Origin: Syntrophales bacterium
Lineage (GTDB): Bacteria; Desulfobacterota; Syntrophia; Syntrophales; UBA8958
Direction: 5' to 3'
Assembly: GCA_026416455.1 (NCBI GenBank)
Contig: JAOAFE010000002.1
Location: 150,212 to 214,211, forward strand
DNA: 64,000 bases
Shown here one piece after another: positions 54,299 through 63,726 of the stretch. The notes beneath the pieces are model-generated. The model worked only from the letters and a program-made list of their open reading frames with translations, ran no database searches and was not told the DNA's origin. How positions within the stretch are numbered: position 1 is the first letter of the stretch; every line of letters begins with the position of its first letter. Position numbers and translations under genes: made by a program.

Positions 54299-55741
54299 AT
54301 GGCAAAGAAGATTATCTGGGTCCTTGGTATTTTCCTAACTTTGCTGGTCCTTATCGTTGTGGTGATCGGAGTGGTGGTTTATGTGACGGTCGATAAAAAA
54401 TTTGTGGAGTCTAAGTTGGCGCAGGTTCTAAATAGGCACGTAACCATCGAGTCTGTAAATGTAAGCATTTTGTCCGTTTTTTCCGGTATCGAAGTCAAGA
54501 GAGTGTCCATTTCCCACTTCAAAACCCCGGATGAGCGGGCTAAATTGGCAGGGAAACCCGTCAGTTCCGATGATACTTTTGCTCGCCTCGAGGCCCTCAG
54601 GTTCAAAATGAAATTCTTGCCGCTGCTGAAAAGAGAAGTGGAGGTGAAAGAACTCGTCATCATCCGTCCGATGTTGAATTTGATAAAGAACAAGGATGGA
54701 ACGATGAACGTAAGCGACCTCATCGTGCTGGCAAAAGGTGAAGAAATTAAAGAGAAGAAAGAGGACACCCCTTCCAGGCCCGTAAGCGCCGATATGATAC
54801 CGGCGGCGGTTTCCATCGGGGAAATCGGGTTTAAGGAAGGGACAATCAATTATTATGATGCGAAACTGGGACAAACCTTTCAGCTTTATGACCTCACTTT
54901 CCTCCTCCACGGAATCGAAATAGATCCCCGAGATCTGGAAAAGAAAAATGAAATCAAACTCACCTTCCATACAGGCTTAAAGACGGTGGATAAACTAAAA
55001 ACGGAAAGTATTCAGAGTTTCGATGTGGTCTTCGACACCACAGGGCAAATTATACCCTTCGATAAAAAGACGAGACTATTGGATCCCGAAATCATCTTGC
55101 ATATTTCCTGTCCGGAGGGACAGATAACGGGACTCAAAATATTCGACACTATTGCCTCTATCCCTATTTTAGGAGAATATCTGGGTGAATACCTTTCTTT
55201 TCTCAAAGGAACACAAAAATGGAAAGCCTCTCGGACAAGTGGGGTAGAGGTAAGGTATAAGGCCGATCATCTCTACCTCAAGAAAGGTCGACTTGATTTG
55301 TCGTCAGCGCAGTTGTCCTTTTTCGGAGAAATGAACACGAAAACGAAAGCCGTAGATATGGATTTAGGAATAACCATGAGTAAAAAGGTCAACGATGCGG
55401 TGAAAGGTAGTGTGGCGAGGAAAATTGCCTCTGCCATCCCGAGGCCAGAGATAAGGAAATACGTGAATCCCGATTCTGTGGCCCAGGCTGCTTTGAAGCC
55501 TTTGCTCGACGAGGAAGGATCAATCTTTTTTGTCGTTAAAGTAAGCGGAACGACAGAAAAGCCATCCGCCAAGATTATAAAACCTGAACTTAAGCCTATT
55601 GCAGAATGGGCGAAAGATGCGGCCTCCCAGGTTACCCAGGAAGTGGCCAAAGAGGTCATAAAAGAAAAGGCCAAAGATTTATTGCCAGGAAGCGGGGGAC
55701 GGCTCTTAGAGGGTGTCGGAGATCTCATAAAGAATAAATGA
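54299..55741 (+). CDS. AsmA/DUF748-like inner-membrane-anchored protein
   Basis: 480 residues: N-terminal TM (about 6-30) then a large periplasmic beta-rich region with AsmA starts (SKLAQVLNRHVTIESVNVSIL and GIEVKRVSISH). A C-terminal segment rich in Lys/Ala (ASQVTQEVAKEVIKEKAKDL) repeats AsmA-family endings. AsmA-like proteins move phospholipid to the outer membrane or assist its assembly. 13 bases after the CoA-transferase. Confidence 0.82.
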   Translation: MAKKIIWVLGIFLTLLVLIVVVIGVVVYVTVDKKFVESKLAQVLNRHVTIESVNVSILSVFSGIEVKRVSISHFKTPDERAKLAGKPVSSDDTFARLEALRFKMKFLPLLKREVEVKELVIIRPMLNLIKNKDGTMNVSDLIVLAKGEEIKEKKEDTPSRPVSADMIPAAVSIGEIGFKEGTINYYDAKLGQTFQLYDLTFLLHGIEIDPRDLEKKNEIKLTFHTGLKTVDKLKTESIQSFDVVFDTTGQIIPFDKKTRLLDPEIILHISCPEGQITGLKIFDTIASIPILGEYLGEYLSFLKGTQKWKASRTSGVEVRYKADHLYLKKGRLDLSSAQLSFFGEMNTKTKAVDMDLGITMSKKVNDAVKGSVARKIASAIPRPEIRKYVNPDSVAQAALKPLLDEEGSIFFVVKVSGTTEKPSAKIIKPELKPIAEWAKDAASQVTQEVAKEVIKEKAKDLLPGSGGRLLEGVGDLIKNK

Positions 55742-55762
55742 AAATCATGACGGGGAATTAAG

Positions 55763-57109
55763 ATGAGAATATTCAAGCGAGAGTTTAAGGACATTTTGGT
55801 TTTCCTGCGGGAAGATATCTGGCGCATCCGGCGCGCAACTATTTCCCCCACGAAGGCTTTACTCTTGTATTTGGTTAGGGTTTTTGTCCTTTCCGTTCGT
55901 GGATTCCACGAGGATAAATGTCAGCTCCGGGCGTCCGCCCTCACCTTCTACTCCCTCGTTTCCATTGTGCCCATCTTTGCTATGGCCTTCGGCATCGCCA
56001 AAGGATTTGGTCTGGAAAAACTACTGGAGACGCAATTACAAGAAAAACTGGCAGGGCATGAAGAGATTTTGACCAACGTCCTTAACTTTTCTCGTTCCCT
56101 GCTGGAAAATACCAAAGGGGGAATTATCGCTGGTGCCGGTCTCATCGTCCTTTTCTGGTCTGTAATTAAGGTTTTGAGTCATATCGAGCATTCCTTTAAC
56201 GATATCTGGAAGGTGAAGGAACCGCGCTCATGGGGAAGAAAATGTTCTGACTACCTTTCTCTCATGCTTATATGCCCGGTTATTATCATTCTCTCCGGCG
56301 GGGTGACGGTGTTTTTCTCCACCCAAGTCAATCTTATTCTTGAGAAATTTGCCGTTCTCGGGTCTTTTCGGGGTGTGGTTCTCCTTTTCCTTCGCCTATT
56401 GCCCTATACTATGATGTGGGGATTGTTTACCTTGCTCTATTTTTTCCTGCCCAACACCAAGGTTAGAGTATCGGCGGCCCTCATCGGCGGAGTCGTGGCG
56501 GGGACGATCTTTCAGATTGTTCAATGGATCTACATCACCTTCCAGGTGGGGGTAGCTAAATATAACGCCATTTACGGTAGCTTTGCGGCTTTACCCATGT
56601 TCCTAGCCTGGATGCAGTTAAGCTGGCTCATTCTTCTTTACGGAGCGGAGCTTGCCTTTGCTTATCAGAACGAGGAGCTGTATGAGTTTAAACCCGATGC
56701 CGCTCGGGTCAGCCATAGATTGAAAATAATTCTTTGTCTCACGATCATGCACTATCTAGTTCACAGGTTCATCCGGGGGGAAAAACCCCCTACCGCCGGA
56801 GAGATTTCACAGGAGCTCGGATTTCCCATTGGTTTCGTAAATGACCTTCTTTTATTAATCACGAAGGTTAAACTGGTTTCGATGGTAGCTGTAGGTAGAG
56901 GTGGTGTATTTGGGTATCAGCCAGCCATTGATCCGGATGTGATAACAATCCGTTACGTTACGGAAAAAATTGAGCAAGAAGGGGTTAACGAAATGCCTTT
57001 TTTGACGGGAAAGGTGAGTGAAACCCTCATCTCTTGTGTGGACACTATAGGGCAGAAGATGGCAACACTTAAGGAAAATTATCGCCTTCAAGACCTGCCC
57101 GTAGTGTAA
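55763..57109 (+). CDS. YihY/BrkB family membrane protein with C-terminal extension
   Basis: 448 residues. Core YihY domain (about 25-300) with six membrane helices: QLRASALTFYSLVSIVPIFAM, WSVIKVLSHIEHSFNDIW, YNAIYGSFAALPMFLAWMQ, YGAELAFAYQ. The C-terminal 150 residues lack membrane helices and resemble a winged helix (AGEISQELGFPIGFVNDLL). Often wrongly called RNase BN; function unclear. 21 bases after the AsmA-like gene. Confidence 0.9.
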   Translation: MRIFKREFKDILVFLREDIWRIRRATISPTKALLLYLVRVFVLSVRGFHEDKCQLRASALTFYSLVSIVPIFAMAFGIAKGFGLEKLLETQLQEKLAGHEEILTNVLNFSRSLLENTKGGIIAGAGLIVLFWSVIKVLSHIEHSFNDIWKVKEPRSWGRKCSDYLSLMLICPVIIILSGGVTVFFSTQVNLILEKFAVLGSFRGVVLLFLRLLPYTMMWGLFTLLYFFLPNTKVRVSAALIGGVVAGTIFQIVQWIYITFQVGVAKYNAIYGSFAALPMFLAWMQLSWLILLYGAELAFAYQNEELYEFKPDAARVSHRLKIILCLTIMHYLVHRFIRGEKPPTAGEISQELGFPIGFVNDLLLLITKVKLVSMVAVGRGGVFGYQPAIDPDVITIRYVTEKIEQEGVNEMPFLTGKVSETLISCVDTIGQKMATLKENYRLQDLPVV

Positions 57110-57175
57110 AGTGCATCTAAAGACAATAACTGAATGAGTCGGCGGAGAAGAAAATAAACGATTGTTTTTGTTGAA

Positions 57176-57208
57176 AAAAGGATTTTTTGTCTAAAGATTT
57201 ATCCTTTT
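57176..57208 (+). terminator. Weak hairpin after the brkB gene
   Basis: AAAAGGAT (57176-57183) pairs with ATCCTTTT (57201-57208) across a 17-base T-rich loop, 66 bases past the stop. AT-rich and without a clear tail; a possible terminator only. Confidence 0.3.
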
Positions 57209-57253
57209 CTTCCGATATATGGTGAAGGCAGCTATTGCCCTAGGGGGGTATAA

Positions 57254-59794
57254 ATGGATTTTTCTTTCGTCGTCGAGTCCCTGCCCTGGCCAGTGGTAAT
57301 GGTAGAGGAGGAGGGGAAAATTACCTATGCCAATGCGGCGGCGAAGAAAATCTTTGGTGCTGCTTCCCGCCTGCCGTCTTCGTTAGCCGATCTGATTGAA
57401 TTTCTTCCCACCCGATGGGAATGGGCAGGAAGAATATTCGAGGTACGGGGGGAATTAACAGAGAAAGGGGGGCTTCTTTTCTTTCAGGATAAGAGCGATA
57501 GCCTTACGTGGGAGGAACAATTCCATGTCTTAGCCGACCTCCTCCCATACAGCCTGCAAATTATACAAATCGTGGATGGTATACCCCAGTATGTTTACGT
57601 TAATTCGGCCTTTACCCAGAGGATGGGATATACCAAAGACGACCTAAGGGGCAGATCTGTCTATGAGATAATCGATCCCGCCTATCATGATTTGATCAGG
57701 GAAAGGGAGGCTCAGCGTATTCAAGGTGATACAGATCGCGGTTTTTATGAGCTTCCGGTTATAACTAAAGAAGGTAGGAGGATTTGGGTTCGAGCAATTA
57801 CGTCCTATATTGCCTACTATGGGGCCCCCGCGATCCTTTGCTGTGCATACGACATCACCGATATCAAAGAGGTCGATCGAATTCTTAAAGAGGCCAATCA
57901 GGGCTTCATCAACATCATCAACGCCCTACCTTTTGCCACCTTTGCCATTGATCTAGAAGGCAAGGTGATCGGATGGAATAAAACGATGGAGACCTTGACG
58001 GGTATTTCAGCTCGGGAGATAGTCGGTCAAGGCGGAAGGGCATATGCGAAAGCCCTTTATGGTGATGAAAGACCCATTGTCATCGACAAGGTTTTGGATA
58101 GCCGTGTTGAATTGGGTGATACGTATAAAGATGTTGTTGAAAGAAACGGGATTTGGTACGCGCGCGGGTTTATACGGCTGCCTCAAGGACAGGAGTCTTT
58201 TTATTTGGCCGTAGCGAACTGTCTGCGAGACGGAGAAGGAAATGTAATTGGAGCCGTTGAATCTATAATCGATCTAACTCGGCAGTATGCGGCAGAAGAA
58301 GCCCTCCAGGAAAGTGAGAAACGTTTTCGCGCCCTGGCCGAAGAATCTCCCGATGTGATTATGCTCTTCGATCGGGAAGGCAGGCATCTTTACTGCAATT
58401 CTGCGATTAAACGTTATACCTCCCTTACGCCAACCGATTTCATCGGCCGTACTCACCGGGACCTTAATTTTCCTCCAGGACTTGTGGACGAGGTAGAAAG
58501 GGCCATCAAGGAGGTCTTTCGGACTGGGAAGACGATGCGTCGCCAGCTGATTATGAGCAACGGCATGTGTTTCGATTGGCTCCTTTCCCCTATTAAATCA
58601 CAAAACGGAGAAGTAACCCACGTCATCACCTCCTCTAGAGAGATTACGGAGATGAAGAAGATGGAAGAGGCCTTGATCAGATCTGAGAAAATGGAGGCAA
58701 TCGGCAATCTGGCCGGAGGAGTGGCACACGATTTCAACAATATTCTTCAAGCTGTTTTGGGCTATGCCACCCTGATTCAGATGAACCATCCCAAGGGAAG
58801 TGATGACCATGTGCGGGCGCAGCTCATCATCAATGCGGCGACTAGTGCGATGGAACTCATAAAACGTCTCCTTGGTTTTGCTCGAAGCACACCGGGAGAT
58901 GTGAGCACTTTTGATCTCAACGATGAAATAACAAAAATCGTTCAGATGTATGGACGGACCAAAAAAGGGATCGAAATCCACATTAAACTCGGGCCTAACC
59001 TGCCTTCTGTCGAAGGAGATAGGGTGCAAATAGAGCAAGTTTTCCTCAACATCTTGGTGAATGCCGGTCAGGCTATGCCAGAGGGAGGAGACATATTCGT
59101 TGAGACAGAAGAGGTTGAGATAGATGAACAGACAGCTCGCATCCATCGCGTCAAGGCCGGCCATTATGTAAAAGTTTCTATCACCGATACGGGCATAGGG
59201 ATGGACGAAGAAACCCGGTCAAAGATATTCGAGCCCTTCTTCACCACCAAATCGCCGGAAGAAGGGACGGGTTTAGGATTGACTACGGCCTACGGCATCG
59301 TGAAAGCCCATCACGGTTTTATCAACGTTTACAGTGAACTGGGGCGAGGAACAACTTTTAGTGTCTATTTGCCCGCTTCAGACAAAGCCGTCGTTGAGCA
59401 TAAAGAGAAAGGGAAGACCGCCCCAACGGGATGTGAAACGATCCTGGTGGTGGATGATGAATTGCCCGTTTTGGATGTGGCCGCAGACATATTGAGTTAC
59501 CTTGGATACACCGTTCTTAAGGCCTCAGGAGGTGAAGAGGCTATTAGCATATACCGGGAGAGAAAGGCAGATATAGACCTCGTCATCCTCGATATGATCA
59601 TGCCTCGAATGAACGGGAAAGATGTCTTTATTCGTTTGAAGGAAATTGATCCCTCTGTTCGGGTGTGTATAACAACGGGATACACACAGACGGGACAGGC
59701 TCTTGAAATGCTCGATCTGGGAGTTAAGGCCTTTATACAGAAACCGTATGCAATCTCAGAGCTCGCCCATCGTATTCGAGAGATCCTCGACTAA
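57254..59794 (+). CDS. Hybrid PAS sensor histidine kinase with C-terminal receiver
   Basis: 846 residues, no membrane segments. Several PAS domains in series (about 1-85, 90-210, 215-345, 350-470), then HisKA with H in GNLAGGVAHDFNNILQ, HATPase_c with VFLNILVNAGQAMPEGG and GTGLGLTTAYGIVK, and a receiver domain with D in LVILDMIMPRMNGKD. A GVAHDFNN kinase of this layout is common in Desulfobacterota. It has no partner regulator beside it, so it likely signals through phosphorelay. GGGGGG before the ATG. Confidence 0.93.
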   Translation: MDFSFVVESLPWPVVMVEEEGKITYANAAAKKIFGAASRLPSSLADLIEFLPTRWEWAGRIFEVRGELTEKGGLLFFQDKSDSLTWEEQFHVLADLLPYSLQIIQIVDGIPQYVYVNSAFTQRMGYTKDDLRGRSVYEIIDPAYHDLIREREAQRIQGDTDRGFYELPVITKEGRRIWVRAITSYIAYYGAPAILCCAYDITDIKEVDRILKEANQGFINIINALPFATFAIDLEGKVIGWNKTMETLTGISAREIVGQGGRAYAKALYGDERPIVIDKVLDSRVELGDTYKDVVERNGIWYARGFIRLPQGQESFYLAVANCLRDGEGNVIGAVESIIDLTRQYAAEEALQESEKRFRALAEESPDVIMLFDREGRHLYCNSAIKRYTSLTPTDFIGRTHRDLNFPPGLVDEVERAIKEVFRTGKTMRRQLIMSNGMCFDWLLSPIKSQNGEVTHVITSSREITEMKKMEEALIRSEKMEAIGNLAGGVAHDFNNILQAVLGYATLIQMNHPKGSDDHVRAQLIINAATSAMELIKRLLGFARSTPGDVSTFDLNDEITKIVQMYGRTKKGIEIHIKLGPNLPSVEGDRVQIEQVFLNILVNAGQAMPEGGDIFVETEEVEIDEQTARIHRVKAGHYVKVSITDTGIGMDEETRSKIFEPFFTTKSPEEGTGLGLTTAYGIVKAHHGFINVYSELGRGTTFSVYLPASDKAVVEHKEKGKTAPTGCETILVVDDELPVLDVAADILSYLGYTVLKASGGEEAISIYRERKADIDLVILDMIMPRMNGKDVFIRLKEIDPSVRVCITTGYTQTGQALEMLDLGVKAFIQKPYAISELAHRIREILD

Positions 59795-59802
59795 AATTCT
59801 TT

Positions 59803-59831
59803 TTGACACGAGCTGGTTATTTTTCTATTTA
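59803..59831 (+). promoter_or_regulatory. Promoter of the nitronate monooxygenase-like gene
   Basis: TTGACA at 59803-59808, 17-base spacer, TATTTA at 59826-59831, 33 bases before the ATG at 59865. Confidence 0.65.
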
Positions 59832-59864
59832 CGGGGCAAGTTTCGGTGAAAAAGGAGGAATTTT

Positions 59865-60914
59865 ATGCTCAAGACAAAAATGACCGAGATGTTCGGCATC
59901 AATCATCCTATTATGCTGGCAGGGATGAATTGGATTACGGAGCCTAAGCTGGTGGCGGCAGTGTGTAATGCGGGAGGGTTGGGAATACTTGCTGTTGCCC
60001 GCTATAACCCAAAAGAAACGAGGGCGTGTATTCGCCAGATAAGGGAGATGACGGATAGGCCTTTCGGCATCAACCAAATTCTAATCGGTCCGGGGGCGAA
60101 AGAAAATATTGCCGTTGCCATTGAAGAGAAGGTGCCAGTTATCAACTATTCTTTGGGGAAACCCTGGTTTATAAACGATGTGCATGCCTATGGCGGTAAG
60201 GTGGTCGGTACAATAGCCATCGCCCGCCATGCGGCTAGGGCGGTAGAATTGGGTTGTGACGCCATCGTCGTTACAGGTCATGAGGCAGCGGCTCACGGCG
60301 CAGCGGCGACCTCCATGGTTCTAATACCTATTGTAGCCAGTATGGTAAATGTGCCGATCATTGCCGCCGGTGGGTTCTACGATGGTCGCGGTCTAGCAGC
60401 AGCACTAGCCTTGGGAGCCCATGGTATTTCCATGGGAACGAGATTCATGCTCGTCAAAGAAAGCCCCGTTCACGATAACTTCAAACGTTTATGTTTGGAA
60501 GCAACGGAGCAAGATACTTTATACGACAATGTCTTTGATGGCATGGACGGACGGGTACTTAAAACTAAAGCGGCCGTTAAAATGACCCGGCGAGGCTTCC
60601 CTGTAATCGAGGCTTTCAAAGGAGCGCTTCTCGTAAAGAAACTTCTCAACCTCTCTTATGGAAAATTCATCGCCTCGGCCTTCGCCATGATGACCGCGGA
60701 AGAAGGTCATCCCCTCTGGGTGCTCGCCCGACAGGCTGTGGGTAACATGAGGCATCTTAAGGCCATCCAAGAAGGCGATACAGAAGAGGGTATCCTCTTT
60801 GCCGGGCAATGCTGCGGCGGCATCTCCGATGTGCCGACGGTTCAGGAGGTGGTGGACCGCGTGGTGGCCGAGGCAGAAGAAACGATCGCCAAGTTACAGG
60901 GCCTGAAAATTTAG
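59865..60914 (+). CDS. Nitronate monooxygenase/FabK-like flavin oxidoreductase
   Basis: 349 residues, FMN-binding TIM-barrel. NHPIMLAGMNWITEPKLVAA opens the barrel, VNAGGLGILAVARYNP-like CNAGGLGILAVARYNPK follows, then VTGHEAAAHGA (the conserved His region, normally GxEAGGH), and IIAAGGFYDGRGLAAALALG with AHGISMGTRFM at the phosphate site. Members oxidise nitronates or reduce enoyl-ACP; this one is not clearly either. A 90-residue C-terminal helical tail is present. AAGGAGGAA precedes the ATG. Its stop overlaps the convergent SDR by 4 bases. Confidence 0.88.
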   Translation: MLKTKMTEMFGINHPIMLAGMNWITEPKLVAAVCNAGGLGILAVARYNPKETRACIRQIREMTDRPFGINQILIGPGAKENIAVAIEEKVPVINYSLGKPWFINDVHAYGGKVVGTIAIARHAARAVELGCDAIVVTGHEAAAHGAAATSMVLIPIVASMVNVPIIAAGGFYDGRGLAAALALGAHGISMGTRFMLVKESPVHDNFKRLCLEATEQDTLYDNVFDGMDGRVLKTKAAVKMTRRGFPVIEAFKGALLVKKLLNLSYGKFIASAFAMMTAEEGHPLWVLARQAVGNMRHLKAIQEGDTEEGILFAGQCCGGISDVPTVQEVVDRVVAEAEETIAKLQGLKI

Positions 60915-61714
60915 TGCATAACGGCACCGCCGTCCACGTTGATGGCCTGGCCCGTAATATTTCCCGCCTCCTCCGAAGCGAGATAGGCGACGAGAGATGC
61001 TACGTCTTCTGGATTTTGTGGGCGTCCTAAAGCGGTTAGATGCTTTGTCCTCATCTCGAATATCTCACGGAGGGATTTGTCGGCTAGGGAGGAATAGCTC
61101 TCCTTCATAGCTTGGGCCAGCTTTTCCCAACCGGGTGTGAAAACGTAGCCAGGGCAGACGGCATTGACGGTGATATTATATCTTCCCAGTTCCTTTGCCA
61201 TCACTTGTGTGAGGCCGATGACTCCGAACTTGGCGGCGCAATAAGGACCGATTAGGGATTCCCCTAGTTTCCCCGAAATAGAAGAGATGTTTATGATCCT
61301 TCCGGCCCGTTTCTTGATCATTTCTGGCGCTGCCGCCCGAGAGCAAAGAAAGGCGCTCTTTAAGGTGAGATCGATCGTTCGGTCCCAGCTTTCGGTGGTG
61401 GTCTTTACAATCGGTACGGGTCCACCTCCACCTCCTCCGACGTTATTTACTAAAATATCCAGCGTCCCGAATTTTTCTATGGTCTGACGAATAAATTCGT
61501 TTACCTTTTCCTCTTGGGTGGCGTCAGCTTCGATGGCGAAAGCATCACCACCTTTTTCTACTATCTCCTTTGCTACTCTCTTTGCATCTTCCCCTGCAAT
61601 GTCGACGACAACTACTCTCGCCCCCTCTTCGGCCAGCCTTATGGCGATGGCGCGACCAATACCATTTCCTCCACCGGTTACCACGGCTATTTTACCCTTG
61701 ATTTTGAGATCCAT
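60911..61714 (-). CDS. Short-chain dehydrogenase/reductase
   Basis: 267 residues, classical SDR. Cofactor motif TGGGNGIGRAIAI with D in VVVVDIAG (NAD preferring), NNVGGGGGG, catalytic Ser in INISSISGK and Tyr-x3-Lys in GPYCAAKFG, and C-terminal GQAINVDGGAVM. GGGGAGG before the ATG. Resembles 3-hydroxyacyl or 2,3-dihydro-2,3-dihydroxybenzoate type dehydrogenases; substrate unknown. Diverges from the phosphatase gene across 72 bases with dyads. Confidence 0.93.
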   Translation of the reverse strand: MDLKIKGKIAVVTGGGNGIGRAIAIRLAEEGARVVVVDIAGEDAKRVAKEIVEKGGDAFAIEADATQEEKVNEFIRQTIEKFGTLDILVNNVGGGGGGPVPIVKTTTESWDRTIDLTLKSAFLCSRAAAPEMIKKRAGRIINISSISGKLGESLIGPYCAAKFGVIGLTQVMAKELGRYNITVNAVCPGYVFTPGWEKLAQAMKESYSSLADKSLREIFEMRTKHLTALGRPQNPEDVASLVAYLASEEAGNITGQAINVDGGAVMH

Positions 61715-61748
61715 TTCTGTTTTCCTCCCCAGTTAGACGTTTGTTTGC

Positions 61749-61779
61749 TTAATAGCGATTATTTGATCGCCCTTGTCAA
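61749..61779 (-). promoter_or_regulatory. Minus-strand promoter of the SDR gene
   Basis: Read on the minus strand: TTGACA (61779-61774), 19-base spacer, TATTAA (61754-61749); CTATTA one base closer is an alternative -10. The -35 is embedded in a perfect palindrome, so a bound regulator would block RNA polymerase. Confidence 0.5.
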
Positions 61780-61782
61780 GGG
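61755..61782. repeat. Two abutting palindromes in the SDR-phosphatase divergent region
   Basis: GCGAT-N6-ATCGC (61755-61770) and, sharing its last base, the perfect CCCTTG-T-CAAGGG (61770-61782). They cover the SDR -35 and spacer and end just before the phosphatase start codon. A tandem operator is likely. Confidence 0.5.
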
Positions 61783-61786
61783 TTAA

Positions 61787-62401
61787 ATGGGGGTAAATGA
61801 GCAAATGGAGATCATCCTCGTGCGTCATGGAGAGACACCTTGGAATCGAGAGGAGAGGGTTCAGGGTATAAGCGACATCGAACTCTCCGAAGAAGGAAGA
61901 GATCAGGCGAGAAGATTGGCGACCGCCTTAAGAGAAAAAGCGTTCGGATCTATTTACTCCAGTCCCCTCTCTCGGGCATTGGAGACGGCCAGAATTATCA
62001 ATATCCATCACGGCCTATCAATCCAAGTACGTGAAGAATTGAGGGAAATGGATCAGGGGGTATTCGAGGGTATGTCCTTTCGAGAGCTCATGGAAAAAGA
62101 AGGGGAATTTCTCTCTCGATGGATTAAAGATCCGGCATCCGTCACCATGCCGGGGGGTGAATCTCTTTTGGACGTCCAGCGGCGCGCTTGGCCGGTCGTT
62201 GAGGAAATATTAGAAAGAGGTGAAAATAGCCTCATCGTATCTCATAGCTTTACCTTGTCTACGATCATCTGCGGGATGGCAGGCATTCCCCTCTCCCGTT
62301 TCCGGCGGGTATCTGTGTCGCCGGCGTCCCTGTCGATAATTCGTTTTGAGGGAGGCAGTTGCCGAATAGAGAAAATAAACGATTGTCGTCATCTAGCATA
62401 A
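61787..62401 (+). CDS. Histidine phosphatase (phosphoglycerate mutase/alpha-ribazole phosphatase-like)
   Basis: 204 residues. [10 protein letters not shown] with the catalytic His, a [10 protein letters not shown] helix with the second Arg, [11 protein letters not shown], and [10 protein letters not shown] with the second His. The fold covers cofactor-dependent mutases and CobC-type phosphatases; the sequence does not decide. Start 61787 follows AAGGG; ATG 61805 (MEIILVRHG) is an equally plausible start. It overlaps queC by 13 bases on the opposite strand. Confidence 0.9.
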   Translation: MGVNEQMEIILVRHGETPWNREERVQGISDIELSEEGRDQARRLATALREKAFGSIYSSPLSRALETARIINIHHGLSIQVREELREMDQGVFEGMSFRELMEKEGEFLSRWIKDPASVTMPGGESLLDVQRRAWPVVEEILERGENSLIVSHSFTLSTIICGMAGIPLSRFRRVSVSPASLSIIRFEGGSCRIEKINDCRHLA

Positions 62402-63081
62402 GGAGTAGGATCAGGAATGCCAGCTTCCTTGAATCCCTTCTTTCTCAACTGACAACTATCGCATTCCCCGCAGGCATAACCCCCAGGGGTCGGGTCATAG
62501 CAGCTATGGGTCAGACTGAAATCGACGCCCAACGCATGTCCCCTTTTGATGATTTCGCCCTTCGATAGGTTAATGAGAGGAGTCTTGATTTTTATTTTCA
62601 TTCGCCCTTCGACGGTTGCCTTGAGGGCCAAATTGGCCATGTGTTCGAAGGCCTCAATGTATTCTGGACGGCAGTCCGGATAACCGCTGTAGTCGACGGC
62701 CGTTACACCAATAAATATGTCAGAAATGTCGAGGACTTCTGCCCAGGCTAGGGCAAGGGACAAAAAAACGGTGTTACGGGCAGGGACATAAGTGGCCGGT
62801 ATTCCGCTTCTTATTTGTTCTTCCGTCCTCCCCTTTGGTACGGGTGAAGAAGAAGTGAGGGCCGAGTGGGAAAAAAGGTCAGGATTCAAATCCACCACCA
62901 GGTGGGAAATTACACCCATCCTCTCTGCCAGGAGGCGCGCCGATTCTATTTCTCGCGCATGCCTCTGCCCGTATCGAAAACTTAATGCGTGAATGGCATA
63001 GCCCTCGGCTTTTGCTATGGCCAAAGTTGTCGCCGAATCTATCCCCCCGCTGAGAAGAACTATGGAGCGCTTTTCTTCCAT
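62389..63081 (-). CDS. queC: 7-cyano-7-deazaguanine synthase
   Basis: 230 residues. PP-loop [16 protein letters not shown] for [13 protein letters not shown], and the C-terminal zinc site [20 protein letters not shown]. It converts CDG to preQ0 in queuosine synthesis. It begins directly at the stop of queE, so queD-queE-queC is one operon. Confidence 0.97.
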   Translation of the reverse strand: MEEKRSIVLLSGGIDSATTLAIAKAEGYAIHALSFRYGQRHAREIESARLLAERMGVISHLVVDLNPDLFSHSALTSSSPVPKGRTEEQIRSGIPATYVPARNTVFLSLALAWAEVLDISDIFIGVTAVDYSGYPDCRPEYIEAFEHMANLALKATVEGRMKIKIKTPLINLSKGEIIKRGHALGVDFSLTHSCYDPTPGGYACGECDSCQLRKKGFKEAGIPDPTPYAR

Positions 63082-63726
63082 TTACACCCCTCTTTGCTCC
63101 CCCCAGATAACTTTATGGAGGGGAACTTGTAGACGCACCTTCAGACGATCTTCGAGAATCCATCCTGCTAAGGTTTTCAAATCCAAGAGGCCAAAGATGG
63201 GGGAAAAGATGGGTGGTTGGGGTCGATCGAGGAGGAAGGGGTAGCGAGCAAGGACATCTTGGGCGTATTCATAGTCTATGCGATTGCCCATAACGAATTT
63301 TACTTCATCTCTCGGGGTAAGCAAATCGAGGTTCTCCCATCTCATACGGTGCTGCTCACCACTGGAGGGAAGCTTGATATCCATGATACGATGGCATCTA
63401 GCATCCACCTTTCCTATATCCAGGCTTCCGTTGGTTTCCAGCAGTACCTCATAGCCTTCGTCTAAAAGTGAGTTGATCAGATAGCGGGTCGGAGACTGCA
63501 AAAGAGGTTCTCCCCCCGTAATTTCAACGAGGTGACATTGATACGATTTGATACTTTTTCTAATTTCTGCCATATCTAAAAGAATACCTTCGTCGTATGC
63601 GTATTTTGTGTCGCAGTAAGGGCAACGCAAATTACAGCCTGTAAGGCGGATGAAAATACAGGGACGGCCCGCATGGGAAGATTCACCCTGCACACTGTAA
63701 AAAATCTCATTTACCCAGAGTTTCAT
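63082..63726 (-). CDS. queE: 7-carboxy-7-deazaguanine synthase
   Basis: 214 residues. Radical SAM motif GCNLRCPYCDTKYA (C-x3-C-x2-C), FYSVQGESSHAGRP at the start, and VEITGGEPLLQ. It turns CPH4 into CDG. Overlaps queD by 4 bases and abuts queC. Confidence 0.96.
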   Translation of the reverse strand: MKLWVNEIFYSVQGESSHAGRPCIFIRLTGCNLRCPYCDTKYAYDEGILLDMAEIRKSIKSYQCHLVEITGGEPLLQSPTRYLINSLLDEGYEVLLETNGSLDIGKVDARCHRIMDIKLPSSGEQHRMRWENLDLLTPRDEVKFVMGNRIDYEYAQDVLARYPFLLDRPQPPIFSPIFGLLDLKTLAGWILEDRLKVRLQVPLHKVIWGEQRGV

